Positions 35,792-44,097 of a DNA stretch of 64,000 bases are shown one piece after another. Position numbers and translations under genes: made by a program. Under the pieces are notes generated by a model that was not told where the DNA came from, searched no databases, and saw only the letters and a program-made list of their open reading frames with translations. This stretch comes from Pseudomonas sp. B21-056 (GTDB lineage: Bacteria > Pseudomonadota > Gammaproteobacteria > Pseudomonadales > Pseudomonadaceae), in NCBI RefSeq assembly GCF_026016325.1, contig NZ_CP087203.1, positions 3,162,001 to 3,226,000 on the forward strand, read 5' to 3'. Position 1 is the stretch's first letter; every line of letters begins with the position of its first letter.

Positions 35792-36829
35792 ATGCAGAAA
35801 ATCCTGAGTACCACACTCACACTGGCCCTGGGCTGTGCCGCCGCCATGCAAGCGCATGCCGACCTGACCGTTGTGTCCCACGGTGGTGCCAACAAGGTCG
35901 CGCAGGTCAAGGCCTTCTACGAGCCTTACATGCAGAAGACCGGCAGTCGTATCGTTGCCGATGAATTCAACGGTGAAATGGCGAAAATCAAGGTGCAGGT
36001 CGATACCGGCAGCGTCTCCTGGGATGTTGTCGAGATGGAAATGCCCGAGCTGGCCCGCGCGTGTGACCAAGGCATGCTGGAGGAAATCGGCACTCAGCCG
36101 GAGATCGCCAAACTTGCCCCCGACCTTCTGGAAGGTGCTGTGCAGCCGTGTGGAGTGGGCTTCTTCGTGTGGTCGACAGTGCTCGCCTACAACGCTGAAA
36201 AACTCAAGACAGCACCGGCCGGCTGGGTGGATTTCTGGGATACCGAAAAATTTCCCGGCAAGCGTGGCTTGCGCAAGGGCGCCATGTACACCCTGGAGTT
36301 CGCCTTGATGGCTGACGGTGTCGCACCCCAGGATGTCTACAAAGTGCTCGGCACCCGCGAAGGGCAGGATCGCGCTTTTCACAAACTCGACCAATTGAAA
36401 CCGAACATCCAGTGGTGGGAAGCAGGCGCACAGCCGCCGCAATACCTGGCTTCCGGTGACGTCGTGATGAGCTCGGCCTACAACGGTCGCATCGCCGCGG
36501 TGCAGAACGAGAGCAGCCTGCGCGTGGTCTGGAATGGCGGTATCTACGACATGGATGCCTTTGCCATTCCCAAAGGCGCGACCAACGCCCAGGAGGGCCT
36601 GCGCTTTATCCAGTTCATCTTGCAAACCGACGCTCAGAAAGCCTACGCCCAACAGATTGCCTACGGACCGGTGAACCGCGCCGCCGTGCCGCTGGTGGAT
36701 GCCTCGCGCCGTAGCAACATGCCCACCGACGAGACCAACCTGGCCAGGCAAGTGGCAATGAATGCGGCGTTCTGGGCTGACCATGGCGATCAGTTGGAAC
36801 AGCGTTTCAACGCCTGGGCTGCCAAGTAA
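35792..36829 (+). CDS. PotD-like ABC transporter substrate-binding protein (orphan)
   Basis: About 345 residues with a Sec signal peptide (1-23, ending MQAHA). The PotD/SBP_bac_6 fold is shown by LTVVSHGGANKVAQVKAFYE, WDVVEMEMPELARAC, DFWDTEKFPGKRGLRKG and the pocket segment QWWEAGAQPPQYLASGDVVM. I chose ATG 35792 because the signal peptide starts there; an open frame extends upstream but has no signal. No permease or ATPase is adjacent, so it may use the importer at 22756/29071 or one elsewhere. Confidence 0.88.
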   Translation: MQKILSTTLTLALGCAAAMQAHADLTVVSHGGANKVAQVKAFYEPYMQKTGSRIVADEFNGEMAKIKVQVDTGSVSWDVVEMEMPELARACDQGMLEEIGTQPEIAKLAPDLLEGAVQPCGVGFFVWSTVLAYNAEKLKTAPAGWVDFWDTEKFPGKRGLRKGAMYTLEFALMADGVAPQDVYKVLGTREGQDRAFHKLDQLKPNIQWWEAGAQPPQYLASGDVVMSSAYNGRIAAVQNESSLRVVWNGGIYDMDAFAIPKGATNAQEGLRFIQFILQTDAQKAYAQQIAYGPVNRAAVPLVDASRRSNMPTDETNLARQVAMNAAFWADHGDQLEQRFNAWAAK

Positions 36830-36837
36830 CAAGGGCC

Positions 36838-36864
36838 GCTCCAGTCCCGGACTGGGGCTGTTTT
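36838..36864 (+). terminator. Rho-independent terminator
   Basis: GCTCCAGTC-CCG-GACTGGGGC is a 9-bp stem with one T-G pair followed directly by a TTTT run. It lies nine bases after the binding-protein stop and ends the 33837-36829 unit. Confidence 0.85.
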
Positions 36865-37310
36865 GTGTATCGATGGAGGAGGGGGCCGCGCGGCTGCGGC
36901 GGCCCTGATGTTTACTTGCATAAACACACGTCTGGCTCGCACGTTTAAAGACAACCGGCGTTACGCCCAAAGGGCTACGACACCTTGCGTCGTTCCTTAC
37001 GCATGCGTCAGAATCCGCCGGCTTGTGCGCCTTGCCCCCGGCCTCTATCGTTTCCCTGCCACTGCCCATCAGTGGTCGGGTTTAGTAGCCCGGATGGTTT
37101 TAGAGGTGCATGAGCACCATTCAGTCAGGGTATCCATTCCTGCACTTGATGGCGGTTGTGCGCAGGGCGCTCTCGGGCGCGCCGGCCTTGCTAATTCCTC
37201 CGGTCTACTAACCTGCGTACAGCTGCCACCCTTCTTTTAGTAGAGAACGGGTGCGGCCCCAACTCTGGAATTAGACAATTTGCCTGGGTAGTCGCCAGGC
37301 AAGGTAGTGA
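36865..37310. other. Non-coding, apparently structured region
   Basis: No credible gene. TTAGTAGCCCGG (37082-37093) pairs with CCGGTCTACTAA (37200-37211) apart from one or two bases. GGTGC-ATGA-GCACC (37105-37118) forms a hairpin inside. TTTAGTAG recurs at 37236-37243. TTGCCTGG (37280-37287) pairs exactly with CCAGGCAA (37295-37302). This looks like a conserved RNA leader or repeated element whose downstream gene is absent, but I cannot name it. Confidence 0.4.
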
Positions 37311-37326
37311 GGGAGCGCTTGCTCCC
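37311..37326 (-). terminator. Hairpin at the end of a LysR gene
   Basis: GGGAGC-GCTT-GCTCCC lies just past the leftward LysR stop codon, followed on that strand by a second hairpin. The T tract is weak, so it is a probable rather than certain terminator. Confidence 0.45.
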
Positions 37327-37336
37327 TTGCTGCATG

Positions 37337-38230
37337 TCATGTCGCGACAAATGCTGACAGGTCCTGGGACGTGCCCGTAGGGAAGGCTTCTTTCAGATAG
37401 TCGAGAAATGCAGACACACGAGCGCTCAATAGCCGTCTCGATGGATAGAGCGCCCAGAGTTCAACCTCCGGACCGTCGATATCGCCCCAATGAACCAGCG
37501 TTCCATCACGAATATCACGCTCTACCAGTGAAATGGGCAGGCGTCCGACCCCGACCCCGGCGCGGACTGCATCCCGAACCATGAAGAGCGAAGACAAGCT
37601 CAGCACAGGATCCACCGCGATACCTGATCGGCCGGCTGCTGAACGGACACTCCACACGGGCCCCCGGTCGCCGGCCCTGCGTATGACAGCCGCAACAGGC
37701 ACATTGTCCGTAGGGCGAGCGAGCCTTGGGTTTGCGACGACCACCAGACGGTCGCGCAAGACGATACGTCCGATGAGGTTTTCATCGCTGCTCGGGTTGA
37801 CTCGAATGATCAGGTCGTAACCTTCCTCGATCATGTCGACGACCCGGTCTTCCGTGGTGATTTCAAGGCGGACTTGCGGATACTTGAGCGCGAAACCGGC
37901 TGCAAGTTTGCCCATCCCCGCCTGGGCGAAATACAGCGGCGCGCTGATTCGCAGTGGGCCCCGGGGCCGTTCTCCACCGGATGCAATGGCGGTCACGGTC
38001 TCATCGAGTTCGGCAAGCAACGCGCCCGTTCGTTCGAAAAGCGCGCGGCCTTCCTCCGTAAGCTTAAGGGACCTTGTGCCGCGCTCGAACAACCGCAGTT
38101 CAAGGCTCTGTTCCAGATCCGCCACCCGACGGGATAGCGTCGCCTTGGGCCGACCGGCAGCGCGGGCAGCGCGACCAAACCCGCCGTGGCGAGCGACAAG
38201 ATTGAAATCAGCCAACGCCAATAAATCCAT
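37337..38230 (-). CDS. LysR-family transcriptional regulator
   Basis: About 297 residues from ATG 38230. The winged helix-turn-helix begins MDLLALADFNLVARHGGFGR and continues with KATLSRRVADLEQSL and LFERGTRSLKLTEEG. The effector domain follows, with ITTEDRVVDMIEEGYDLIIRV. An ATG four codons upstream is possible. It is divergent from the NmrA-type gene, which it probably controls in the classical LysR arrangement. Confidence 0.88.
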   Translation of the reverse strand: MDLLALADFNLVARHGGFGRAARAAGRPKATLSRRVADLEQSLELRLFERGTRSLKLTEEGRALFERTGALLAELDETVTAIASGGERPRGPLRISAPLYFAQAGMGKLAAGFALKYPQVRLEITTEDRVVDMIEEGYDLIIRVNPSSDENLIGRIVLRDRLVVVANPRLARPTDNVPVAAVIRRAGDRGPVWSVRSAAGRSGIAVDPVLSLSSLFMVRDAVRAGVGVGRLPISLVERDIRDGTLVHWGDIDGPEVELWALYPSRRLLSARVSAFLDYLKEAFPTGTSQDLSAFVAT

Positions 38231-38293
38231 GCATTTACCCATAAGCGTGGGGCCTTTTGCCGGTTCAAAAAGCCATTGGGGCGAACGAAGCCA

Positions 38294-38353
38294 AGTGTTC
38301 CATCTATAAGACGATGTGTCCAATTCTGCTGACTATCGGGTGATAATGGAACG
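38294..38353. promoter_or_regulatory. LysR-NmrA divergent operator
   Basis: GTTCCATCTAT at about 38297-38307 and ATGGAACGATAGAT at about 38346-38359 are inverted copies (GTTCCAT / ATGGAAC arms) about 45 bases apart in the 167-bp divergent region. This fits paired LysR contact sites. Exact edges are approximate. Confidence 0.4.
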
Positions 38354-38397
38354 ATAGATAGTGTCTCCGTCAACCCAAATCCCTACGGAGCATTATC

Positions 38398-39267
38398 ATG
38401 ACTATCCTCGTTACCGGTGCAACAGGCCGAGTCGGCCGCCAAGTTGTCGAGCAACTTCTCAAGCGTGACGCCGATGTGCGCGTCCTCGTTCGCGATCCTT
38501 CCAAGGCACAATTCCCGGCACAGGTGGATGTCGTGCAGGGTGACATGCTTGACATCGACTCGCTTCGACAGGCATTCACCGGCGTTTCCACTTTCTTCCT
38601 GCTCAATGCCGTGGCGTCGGACGAATTTACCCAGGCACTTCTTACCCTCAACATCGCTCGCGAGGTGGGCGTCGAGCGGGTCGTCTATCTGTCGGTGCTC
38701 AACGCCGATCGCTTCGTGAATGTTCCGCACTTCGCGGTTAAATCAAGCGCCGAGCGGATGATCGAGCAGATGGGCTTCAGTGCGACGATTCTGCGCGCCT
38801 CCTATTTCATCGACAACGAAGTGATGATCAAGGATGCCATCGTCAATCACGGGGTGTATCCGATGCCGATTGGCAGCAAGGGTATCGCCATGGTTCACAC
38901 CCAGGACATCGCTGAAGTAGCCGCCATCGAGCTGGTGCGCAGGGACCAGGCTGCGAATGACCTGCCCATCGAAAAGATCAATCTGGTGGGCCCCGACACC
39001 CTGACCGGTTCGAGCGTTGCGGCGATCTGGTCGGATGTGCTGCAACGTCCGGTCATCTACGGCGGCGACGACCCCACCGGCTTCGAACAGAACGTGGCGA
39101 ACTTCATGCCCAAGTGGATGGCCTATGAGATGCGCCTTATGGCCGAGCGTTATGTCACGGATGGAATGATTCCAGAAACCGGTGACGTGGCCCGTCTGAC
39201 CCGGATCCTGGGGCGTGAACTGCACGCTTATCGAGACTTCGCTGCCCAGCTTGCGCATGGGGTGTGA
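38398..39267 (+). CDS. NmrA-type atypical SDR, NAD(P)H-binding protein
   Basis: 289 residues. Cofactor motif TGATGRVGRQVV lies at about 6-17, followed by RDPSKAQF, the pattern of NmrA/YtfG-like atypical short-chain proteins. The catalytic Tyr-x3-Lys is not in the canonical place. YtfG relatives reduce quinones; others are redox sensors. It is divergent from the LysR gene, and an azoreductase lies farther downstream, so a quinone or electrophile response is plausible. Confidence 0.87.
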   Translation: MTILVTGATGRVGRQVVEQLLKRDADVRVLVRDPSKAQFPAQVDVVQGDMLDIDSLRQAFTGVSTFFLLNAVASDEFTQALLTLNIAREVGVERVVYLSVLNADRFVNVPHFAVKSSAERMIEQMGFSATILRASYFIDNEVMIKDAIVNHGVYPMPIGSKGIAMVHTQDIAEVAAIELVRRDQAANDLPIEKINLVGPDTLTGSSVAAIWSDVLQRPVIYGGDDPTGFEQNVANFMPKWMAYEMRLMAERYVTDGMIPETGDVARLTRILGRELHAYRDFAAQLAHGV

Positions 39268-39428
39268 TCGGACCTGCATGCGTTCTCGTCCCTTCGAGCG
39301 TGCGTGATTGCGCTGATCCAGGCGTGTGCTCGCTGAGCGGGGTGTAGTTGAAAAGAAATATGCCACTGTGCCACTGTTGTTTTGGTCGTTGCACGTCGTA
39401 AGCCCCCCTCGGGCGCCCGGAGAACACC

Positions 39429-40370
39429 ATGCGCAAAATACCCCCTCTGAATTCCGTGCGAGCATTTGAGGCTGTAGCACGGCACCAGAGTTTTTCCGCC
39501 GCAGCGAACGAGCTTTCCGTGACGGTCGCTGCAGTCAGCCATCAAGTGCGGCAGTTGGAAGAAGGCTTGGGGCAAAAGCTCCTGGAAAGAGGGCGGATGG
39601 TGACCCTTACGCCTGCCGGAAAAGCGATCTATCCGCTGCTGCGAGAGAGCTTCGACCAGATTGCCCAGGCGTTCGCCCTGTTGGGCGGGGCAAAGGCGGG
39701 CGATGCCATTCATGTATCCACCACACGGGCATTCGCCGAGCGTTGGCTCATGCCGCGCCTGGCGAAGTTCAACGAGATTTATCCGAACATCGTGGTGTCC
39801 ATCCACGCCTCGGAAAAAGTCGTGGATCTGCGTGCTGAAACCATCGACCTGGCGATTCGGTATGGTCCGGTCGATGCCGAGGCACAGGGGCCGGTGCTGT
39901 TCGAAGACCGGTTCATCGTCGTCGCAGACGAGCGCATCAGTCCGGTGGAACGCAACGCCACGATCAACGATTTCCATAATCGACCGCTGCTGGCGTTCAA
40001 ATGGAAAAATCAGGCCCTCCAAGCCCCTGCATGGTCAGCCTGGCTGGCCGGGGTCAAGCACGATGCCTCCGGGGATTTGCGCATTTCCTGGTACAGCGAG
40101 GAGACCCTGGCGCTGCATGCACTGGAGCGGGGCCTGGGGCCCTTGTTGTGCAGCGATGTGCTGATTGACGATGAGCTTCGTTCTGGGCGGATCCGACGAG
40201 TAGAAGGACCGGTCTTGGCGGGGTTCACCTATTACCTGGTCGACGACAGCCGTGGCAACCCACGGCGCAGCCTGGCGTTGTTCAGGGAATGGCTCCTGGA
40301 CGAGGCCAGGTCATTCAGGGGAAATGCCCTCGATGACCCGGCTGGAGATCAGCGGTTACTCACCACCTGA
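39429..40370 (+). CDS. LysR-family transcriptional regulator (GcvA-like)
   Basis: 313 residues. MRKIPPLNSVRAFEAVARHQ is the GcvA-type N-terminus, followed by SVTVAAVSHQVRQLEEGLG and ERGRMVTLTPAGKAIYPLL. The effector domain has ALHALERGLGPLLCSDVLI. It lies 160 bases after the NmrA-type gene and is convergent with the azoreductase gene. Such regulators often control nearby dehydrogenases or amino-acid genes; the target is not evident. Confidence 0.9.
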   Translation: MRKIPPLNSVRAFEAVARHQSFSAAANELSVTVAAVSHQVRQLEEGLGQKLLERGRMVTLTPAGKAIYPLLRESFDQIAQAFALLGGAKAGDAIHVSTTRAFAERWLMPRLAKFNEIYPNIVVSIHASEKVVDLRAETIDLAIRYGPVDAEAQGPVLFEDRFIVVADERISPVERNATINDFHNRPLLAFKWKNQALQAPAWSAWLAGVKHDASGDLRISWYSEETLALHALERGLGPLLCSDVLIDDELRSGRIRRVEGPVLAGFTYYLVDDSRGNPRRSLALFREWLLDEARSFRGNALDDPAGDQRLLTT

Positions 40371-40411
40371 GTCGTGCTGGGAGAGCAAGGGCTGGATAGG
40401 CGGTGCTCCAC

Positions 40412-41080
40412 TCAAGCCACGGACACCTGGCGTTGGCGTTCCTCGATCATCTGCCGGACCAGCACCGGAACGGCGCCAAATGCATTGGCGATGGCGGCTT
40501 CATGGCGAGCGTCGCCAAACTCCTGATAGTCGATGGAAATCATGTGGGTTTCGTTCACACCCAGATAGTGCGCGCAGGTCTGGATGTGTGTGTCCAGATG
40601 GTTCATGGACTCGCGAACACCCCCGGGACCAAACCCGAATTCGCCCCGGGACGACAAGATCACCAGTTTCTTGTCCTTCATGATGGGCTCCAACGGGTGG
40701 TCACCACGCGCCAGGTCAAAGGTGAAGGTTTTGCCGACTCGAATCACCTTGTCAAACCAGGACTTGAGCGCGGCCGGCATCCCGTAGTTGTACATCGGCG
40801 TGCCGAGCACGATGACATCGGCACGATCGATCTCATTGATCAGCTCATCCGAGAGGCGGATTTCCTCGCGTTTCTGCGGCGTCATCTGCTCTTCAGGCGT
40901 AAAAGCCGCAGCGATCCAGGCCTCGGTGATGAAGGGCGGCGGGTTGCGACCGACGTCACGGGTGATGACCTGGCTGTCGGCATCGCGCTCCAGCCAGGCC
41001 TCGACGAACGCCTGGGACAGTTTACGGCTCAGTGAGCGGTCCGCTCGTGCACTGGCGTCAATGTGAAGAAGAGTGGTCAT
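40412..41080 (-). CDS. azoR: FMN-dependent NADH-azoreductase
   Basis: 222 residues with flavodoxin-like fold. HIDASARADRSLSRKL binds FMN phosphate, PMYNYGMPAALKSWFDKVIR is the family hallmark and SSRGEFGFGPGG the third FMN loop. The enzyme reduces azo dyes and quinones with NADH by two-electron transfer and protects against quinone stress. A perfect inverted repeat about 90 bases upstream may be its operator. Confidence 0.92.
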   Translation of the reverse strand: MTTLLHIDASARADRSLSRKLSQAFVEAWLERDADSQVITRDVGRNPPPFITEAWIAAAFTPEEQMTPQKREEIRLSDELINEIDRADVIVLGTPMYNYGMPAALKSWFDKVIRVGKTFTFDLARGDHPLEPIMKDKKLVILSSRGEFGFGPGGVRESMNHLDTHIQTCAHYLGVNETHMISIDYQEFGDARHEAAIANAFGAVPVLVRQMIEERQRQVSVA

Positions 41081-41481
41081 GTCATGTACCCCGTTAAGCC
41101 TGAGGTGGAGTTACCTCAGCGACGGACATAAGTTGGCCACGCTGCTCAGCCGTTCGACTATTGATGTTTATTTGACCGACATCAAATAAAACTCAAGCCC
41201 GGCGGGTTTTGCCTTGAAGCTGTGCAACTGGTGGGATCTGGAAGGGGGCAATGACCCGGCGCGGGAGCAGTTCCCCGCCGGTCACGGTGTCCATGCATCC
41301 GAGAGGCGGCCGATTTCCGCGCCCGTCACCCGGATGACCGCATGGGATCGGCCCCGGCGCAAGCGTCTGCGGAAAAAGGCCGACAACTGGTGATGCTGTT
41401 GTTACGACACCCTCGCAGTGGCAGCACACAATGCTCTGGTCATGCGCTCGAGGCCCGAACGAAGGGCATTCATCGCGTAGT
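41081..41481. other. Intergenic region with a perfect 9-bp inverted repeat
   Basis: TTTATTTGA-CCGACA-TCAAATAAA (41167-41190) is perfect and AT-rich, 87 bases upstream of azoR, suggesting an operator. The remaining sequence to the binding-protein stop (about 290 bp) is GC-rich and holds no gene I can support. Confidence 0.5.
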
Positions 41482-42477
41482 TCATTGCGTCGCCTCTGAC
41501 TTGACCTGTGCCAGGCCCGCTTGACCATCCCATGTAGACACCTCTGCCTTGACCTGTGCCAGGCCTGGTTGCCCATCCCACGTAGTCACCCCTTCCAGCC
41601 AACCGTCGAGCACCTCGGGGTGAGCCTTGATCCATGCGCGTGCGGCGAATTCAGGATCCATCTTGTCATCAAGAATGTTGCCCATGATGTGGTTTTCCAT
41701 ATCCAGGGTAAAACTCAGGTTTTTCAGCAGTTGACCGACATTGGGACACTCGTCGACATAACCTTTGCGCGTACTGGTATAGACCGTGGCATCACCGAAG
41801 TCCGGACCAAAATACGCATCGCCGCCGGTGAGGAACTTCATCTTGAAGCGAGTATTCATCGGGTGTGGTTCCCAGCCCAGGAACACGATGGCCTCATTGC
41901 GCCGCTGAGCCCGCTCAACCTGTGCCAGCATCCCCGACTCGCTCGACGCAACCACTGAGAACCCCGCGTCCTTCAAACCGAACGCGTTTTCGCTGATCGC
42001 TTTGAGGACCGCGTTATTGCCACCGTCGCCAGGCTCAAGACCATATATTTTGCCGTTCAACGCTTCCTTGAACCGCGCGATGTCAGCAAAGTCCTTCAGC
42101 CCTTGGTCCCAGAGTGTCTGCGGGACGGCAAGGGTGTACTTCGCGTGCTTCAGGTTGATGCGCACTATGTCGATCTTGCTGGTGTCGCGATAAGGCTTGA
42201 GATCCGGCTCCATGGTGGGGAGCCACGTGCCGAGAAATACATCCATGCTCTTGCCCTCGGACAGGGCCTTGAAGGTCAGTGGAACACCGACCAGGGTTGA
42301 TTTGGTTTGATATCCGAGGCTTTTCATAAGCGTGGTCGCGATCGCGGTCGTGGTCTGGATATCGGTCCAGCCGGGATCGGACAAACGCACCAGGCGACAT
42401 TGCGCCGGCTCAGCGGCATAGCTGTTCACGGACAATGCAAGGGCGGAGCACAATACTAAACGGAGTACATTTTTCAT
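41482..42477 (-). CDS. CaiX/ChoX-like quaternary-amine ABC substrate-binding protein
   Basis: 331 residues with a Sec signal peptide (1-21). RLSDPGWTDIQTTTAIATTLM, FLGTWLPTMEPDLKPY and FLGWEPHPMNTRFKMKFL carry the Trp/aromatic box residues of choline/carnitine/betaine binders. No permease is adjacent; in Pseudomonas such proteins (CaiX, BetX, CbcX) share the CbcWV core, which may be encoded elsewhere. The C-terminus has a 48-base in-frame tandem duplication repeating TWDGQxGLAQVKxE, which extends the usual end by 16 residues. Confidence 0.88.
   Translation of the reverse strand: MKNVLRLVLCSALALSVNSYAAEPAQCRLVRLSDPGWTDIQTTTAIATTLMKSLGYQTKSTLVGVPLTFKALSEGKSMDVFLGTWLPTMEPDLKPYRDTSKIDIVRINLKHAKYTLAVPQTLWDQGLKDFADIARFKEALNGKIYGLEPGDGGNNAVLKAISENAFGLKDAGFSVVASSESGMLAQVERAQRRNEAIVFLGWEPHPMNTRFKMKFLTGGDAYFGPDFGDATVYTSTRKGYVDECPNVGQLLKNLSFTLDMENHIMGNILDDKMDPEFAARAWIKAHPEVLDGWLEGVTTWDGQPGLAQVKAEVSTWDGQAGLAQVKSEATQ
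41497..41592 (-). repeat. 48-bp tandem duplication within the binding-protein C-terminus
   Basis: Two adjacent 48-base copies (41497-41544 and 41545-41592) share TTGACCTGTGCCAGGCC and CCATCCCA. The copies differ at several bases, so this is an aged duplication, not an assembly artefact of identical reads. It keeps frame and repeats the natural C-terminal segment. Confidence 0.85.
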
Positions 42478-42574
42478 GACGCAAGTTCCTCTCTGTAGCA
42501 GCTAAGCAAGCGGCAGTTTTTGTTATTGCAGAGGTAAAACAGTCTTGTTCTTATCGGTTGAAAAAACGTTGTTG

Positions 42575-43048
42575 CTAACGGCGGATACCGATCACGCGAC
42601 CACAATATCCAGGGCGCGGTAGTGATCGATGGGATTCAAAGATCTGGCTCAGATGCCCTTCGACGGAGCCGGCGAACTTTGCCGCGCGGCCTGCCTCGGT
42701 GTTGATGTTCATGAGCATCTGTTCGCTGACCGCGAGCAGCACACTGTCGTGGGGGCGATACAGGTGGTGCACGACGTGAAGACGCTTGCTGTCGTAGTCA
42801 ACCAAATGAGTGAAGACCTGCACCTGGTCATGCAGCTTGGCTTCGCTCAAGTAATTGATGTGCGCTTCGAGTGTGTACAGCGTGTGCCCATGCAGGACAC
42901 GACCTTCGGCGTCCAGGCCGATGCGGTCCATCAGCGCATCAGTGGCGTGGCTAAACAACAAGAAATAGAAGGCGTCGCGCAGATGGCCGTTGTAGTCGAT
43001 CCAGTCCTCGATAACCTTCGTCTGATGGATGAGCAGCAGGTTGTTCAC
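42575..43048 (-). CDS. Hot-dog thioesterase of carnitine operon type (CdhB-like)
   Basis: About 157 residues starting at GTG 43048 with GGAAGG upstream. VIEDWIDYNGHLRDAFYFLLFSH contains the conserved Asp-Tyr-Asn-Gly-His; YLSEAKLHDQVQVFTHLVD continues the fold. In P. aeruginosa carnitine catabolism a thioesterase of this kind releases glycine betaine from betainyl-CoA. The same role fits here beside the BKACE and dehydrogenase genes. It is also similar to the thioesterase at 20530. Confidence 0.86.
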   Translation of the reverse strand: MNNLLLIHQTKVIEDWIDYNGHLRDAFYFLLFSHATDALMDRIGLDAEGRVLHGHTLYTLEAHINYLSEAKLHDQVQVFTHLVDYDSKRLHVVHHLYRPHDSVLLAVSEQMLMNINTEAGRAAKFAGSVEGHLSQIFESHRSLPRPGYCGRVIGIRR

Positions 43049-43080
43049 GAGTAAATCCTTCCAGAAGTCATTGGTACATC

Positions 43081-44034
43081 TCAGAGATCGAGAACGAGTG
43101 TTTCTGACAGCGAGCGGGAAACGCAGATCATCATCACGTCGTTCTTCCTGCGCTCGGCTGCCGTCAGCACGCTGTCGCGATGGTCGGGTGTGCCTTCCAG
43201 AACGCAGATTTCGCATGATGCGCAGGTCCCTTCCCGACATGAACTTTCCAACCGAAGCCCGTTCGCTTCGAGCACCTGAAGAATGCTTTTGTCAGGCGGA
43301 ACCTCGTAGCTTTTGCCACTGCGGGCAAGCTGAACGGTGAAAGTGCTGGCAGAGGCTGGCGAGGTGGGTTCCTTGGGCGTGAACCACTCGAAATGCACCT
43401 GCTCATCCGGGAAACCATTGGCTGCCGCTTCGACTGCAAGCATCAGCGGGGTAGGGCCACAGGTATAGAAATGAACGTCGGGCGATTGCGCTTTGACTGT
43501 CGAAGCAATATCGAAAAGGCCGCCCGCTTCATCGTCGGCGTGCAAGGTGACCTTGTCGCCAAAGGCGCGCAGCTCTTCGAGAAAGGCTGCCCGCTGGCGA
43601 CTACGGGTCAGGTAGTACAGGTGCCATGGACGCTTGTTGGCTTCACACCACTGGATCATCGACCAGATTGGGGTGATGCCGATGCCTCCGGCAAAAAACA
43701 CAAAGCCAGGCGCGTCTTCTTCCATCGCGAAATTATTGCGTGGCGGGCTGATCTTGAGGGTGTCGCCCACCCGCAGGGACTGGTGCACGTGGCGTGAGCC
43801 CCCACGGCTGACAGGCGACAGGCCAACCCCTACACAGTAACGGTGTTGCTCGCGGGCATCGTTGCACAAGGAATACTGACGTACCGTATCGCTCGGCAAA
43901 TGGAGCTCGATGTGGGCACCGGGCTTGAATGGCGGCAGCGCTTCTCCTGTAGAAGAGCGCAGCTCGACAACCATTACGCCTTTGGCTTCGGCAGTCAGGT
44001 CGGTTATTTTTAGAATCATTGCTTCATCAGGCAT
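43081..44034 (-). CDS. Rieske oxygenase reductase (FMN, NAD, 2Fe-2S; VanB/CntB/GbcB type)
   Basis: About 317 residues from ATG 44034 with GAGG upstream. The ferredoxin-reductase FMN domain has RQYSLCND, the NAD domain GGIGITPIWSMI and TCGPTPLM, and the C-terminal plant-type 2Fe-2S domain CREGTCASCEIC with a later Cys in MMICVSRS. This is the phthalate-dioxygenase-reductase order. It should pass electrons from NADH to the Rieske oxygenase encoded at 48913, though five genes separate them. Confidence 0.9.
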   Translation of the reverse strand: MPDEAMILKITDLTAEAKGVMVVELRSSTGEALPPFKPGAHIELHLPSDTVRQYSLCNDAREQHRYCVGVGLSPVSRGGSRHVHQSLRVGDTLKISPPRNNFAMEEDAPGFVFFAGGIGITPIWSMIQWCEANKRPWHLYYLTRSRQRAAFLEELRAFGDKVTLHADDEAGGLFDIASTVKAQSPDVHFYTCGPTPLMLAVEAAANGFPDEQVHFEWFTPKEPTSPASASTFTVQLARSGKSYEVPPDKSILQVLEANGLRLESSCREGTCASCEICVLEGTPDHRDSVLTAAERRKNDVMMICVSRSLSETLVLDL

Positions 44035-44097
44035 GGCAAACCTCACGCAATCGCACTGGCAGCTTGGCCCAAGGCGCGCAGCACCTTGGGCCAGGAC

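Noticed and set aside
33837-36829. Putrescine utilisation (puu) operon
   Set aside because: No glutamate-putrescine ligase, transaminase or gamma-glutamyl-GABA hydrolase is nearby; only the oxidase and binding protein types match.
36863-37240. Possible 125-residue protein after the terminator
   Set aside because: It starts at the terminator, lacks a ribosome site, and the DNA shows RNA-like pairing rather than codon periodicity.
41193-41576. Possible 127-residue gene beyond the CaiX-like stop
   Set aside because: It overlaps the CaiX-like gene in another frame, shows no motif and no ribosome site, and its composition looks non-coding.
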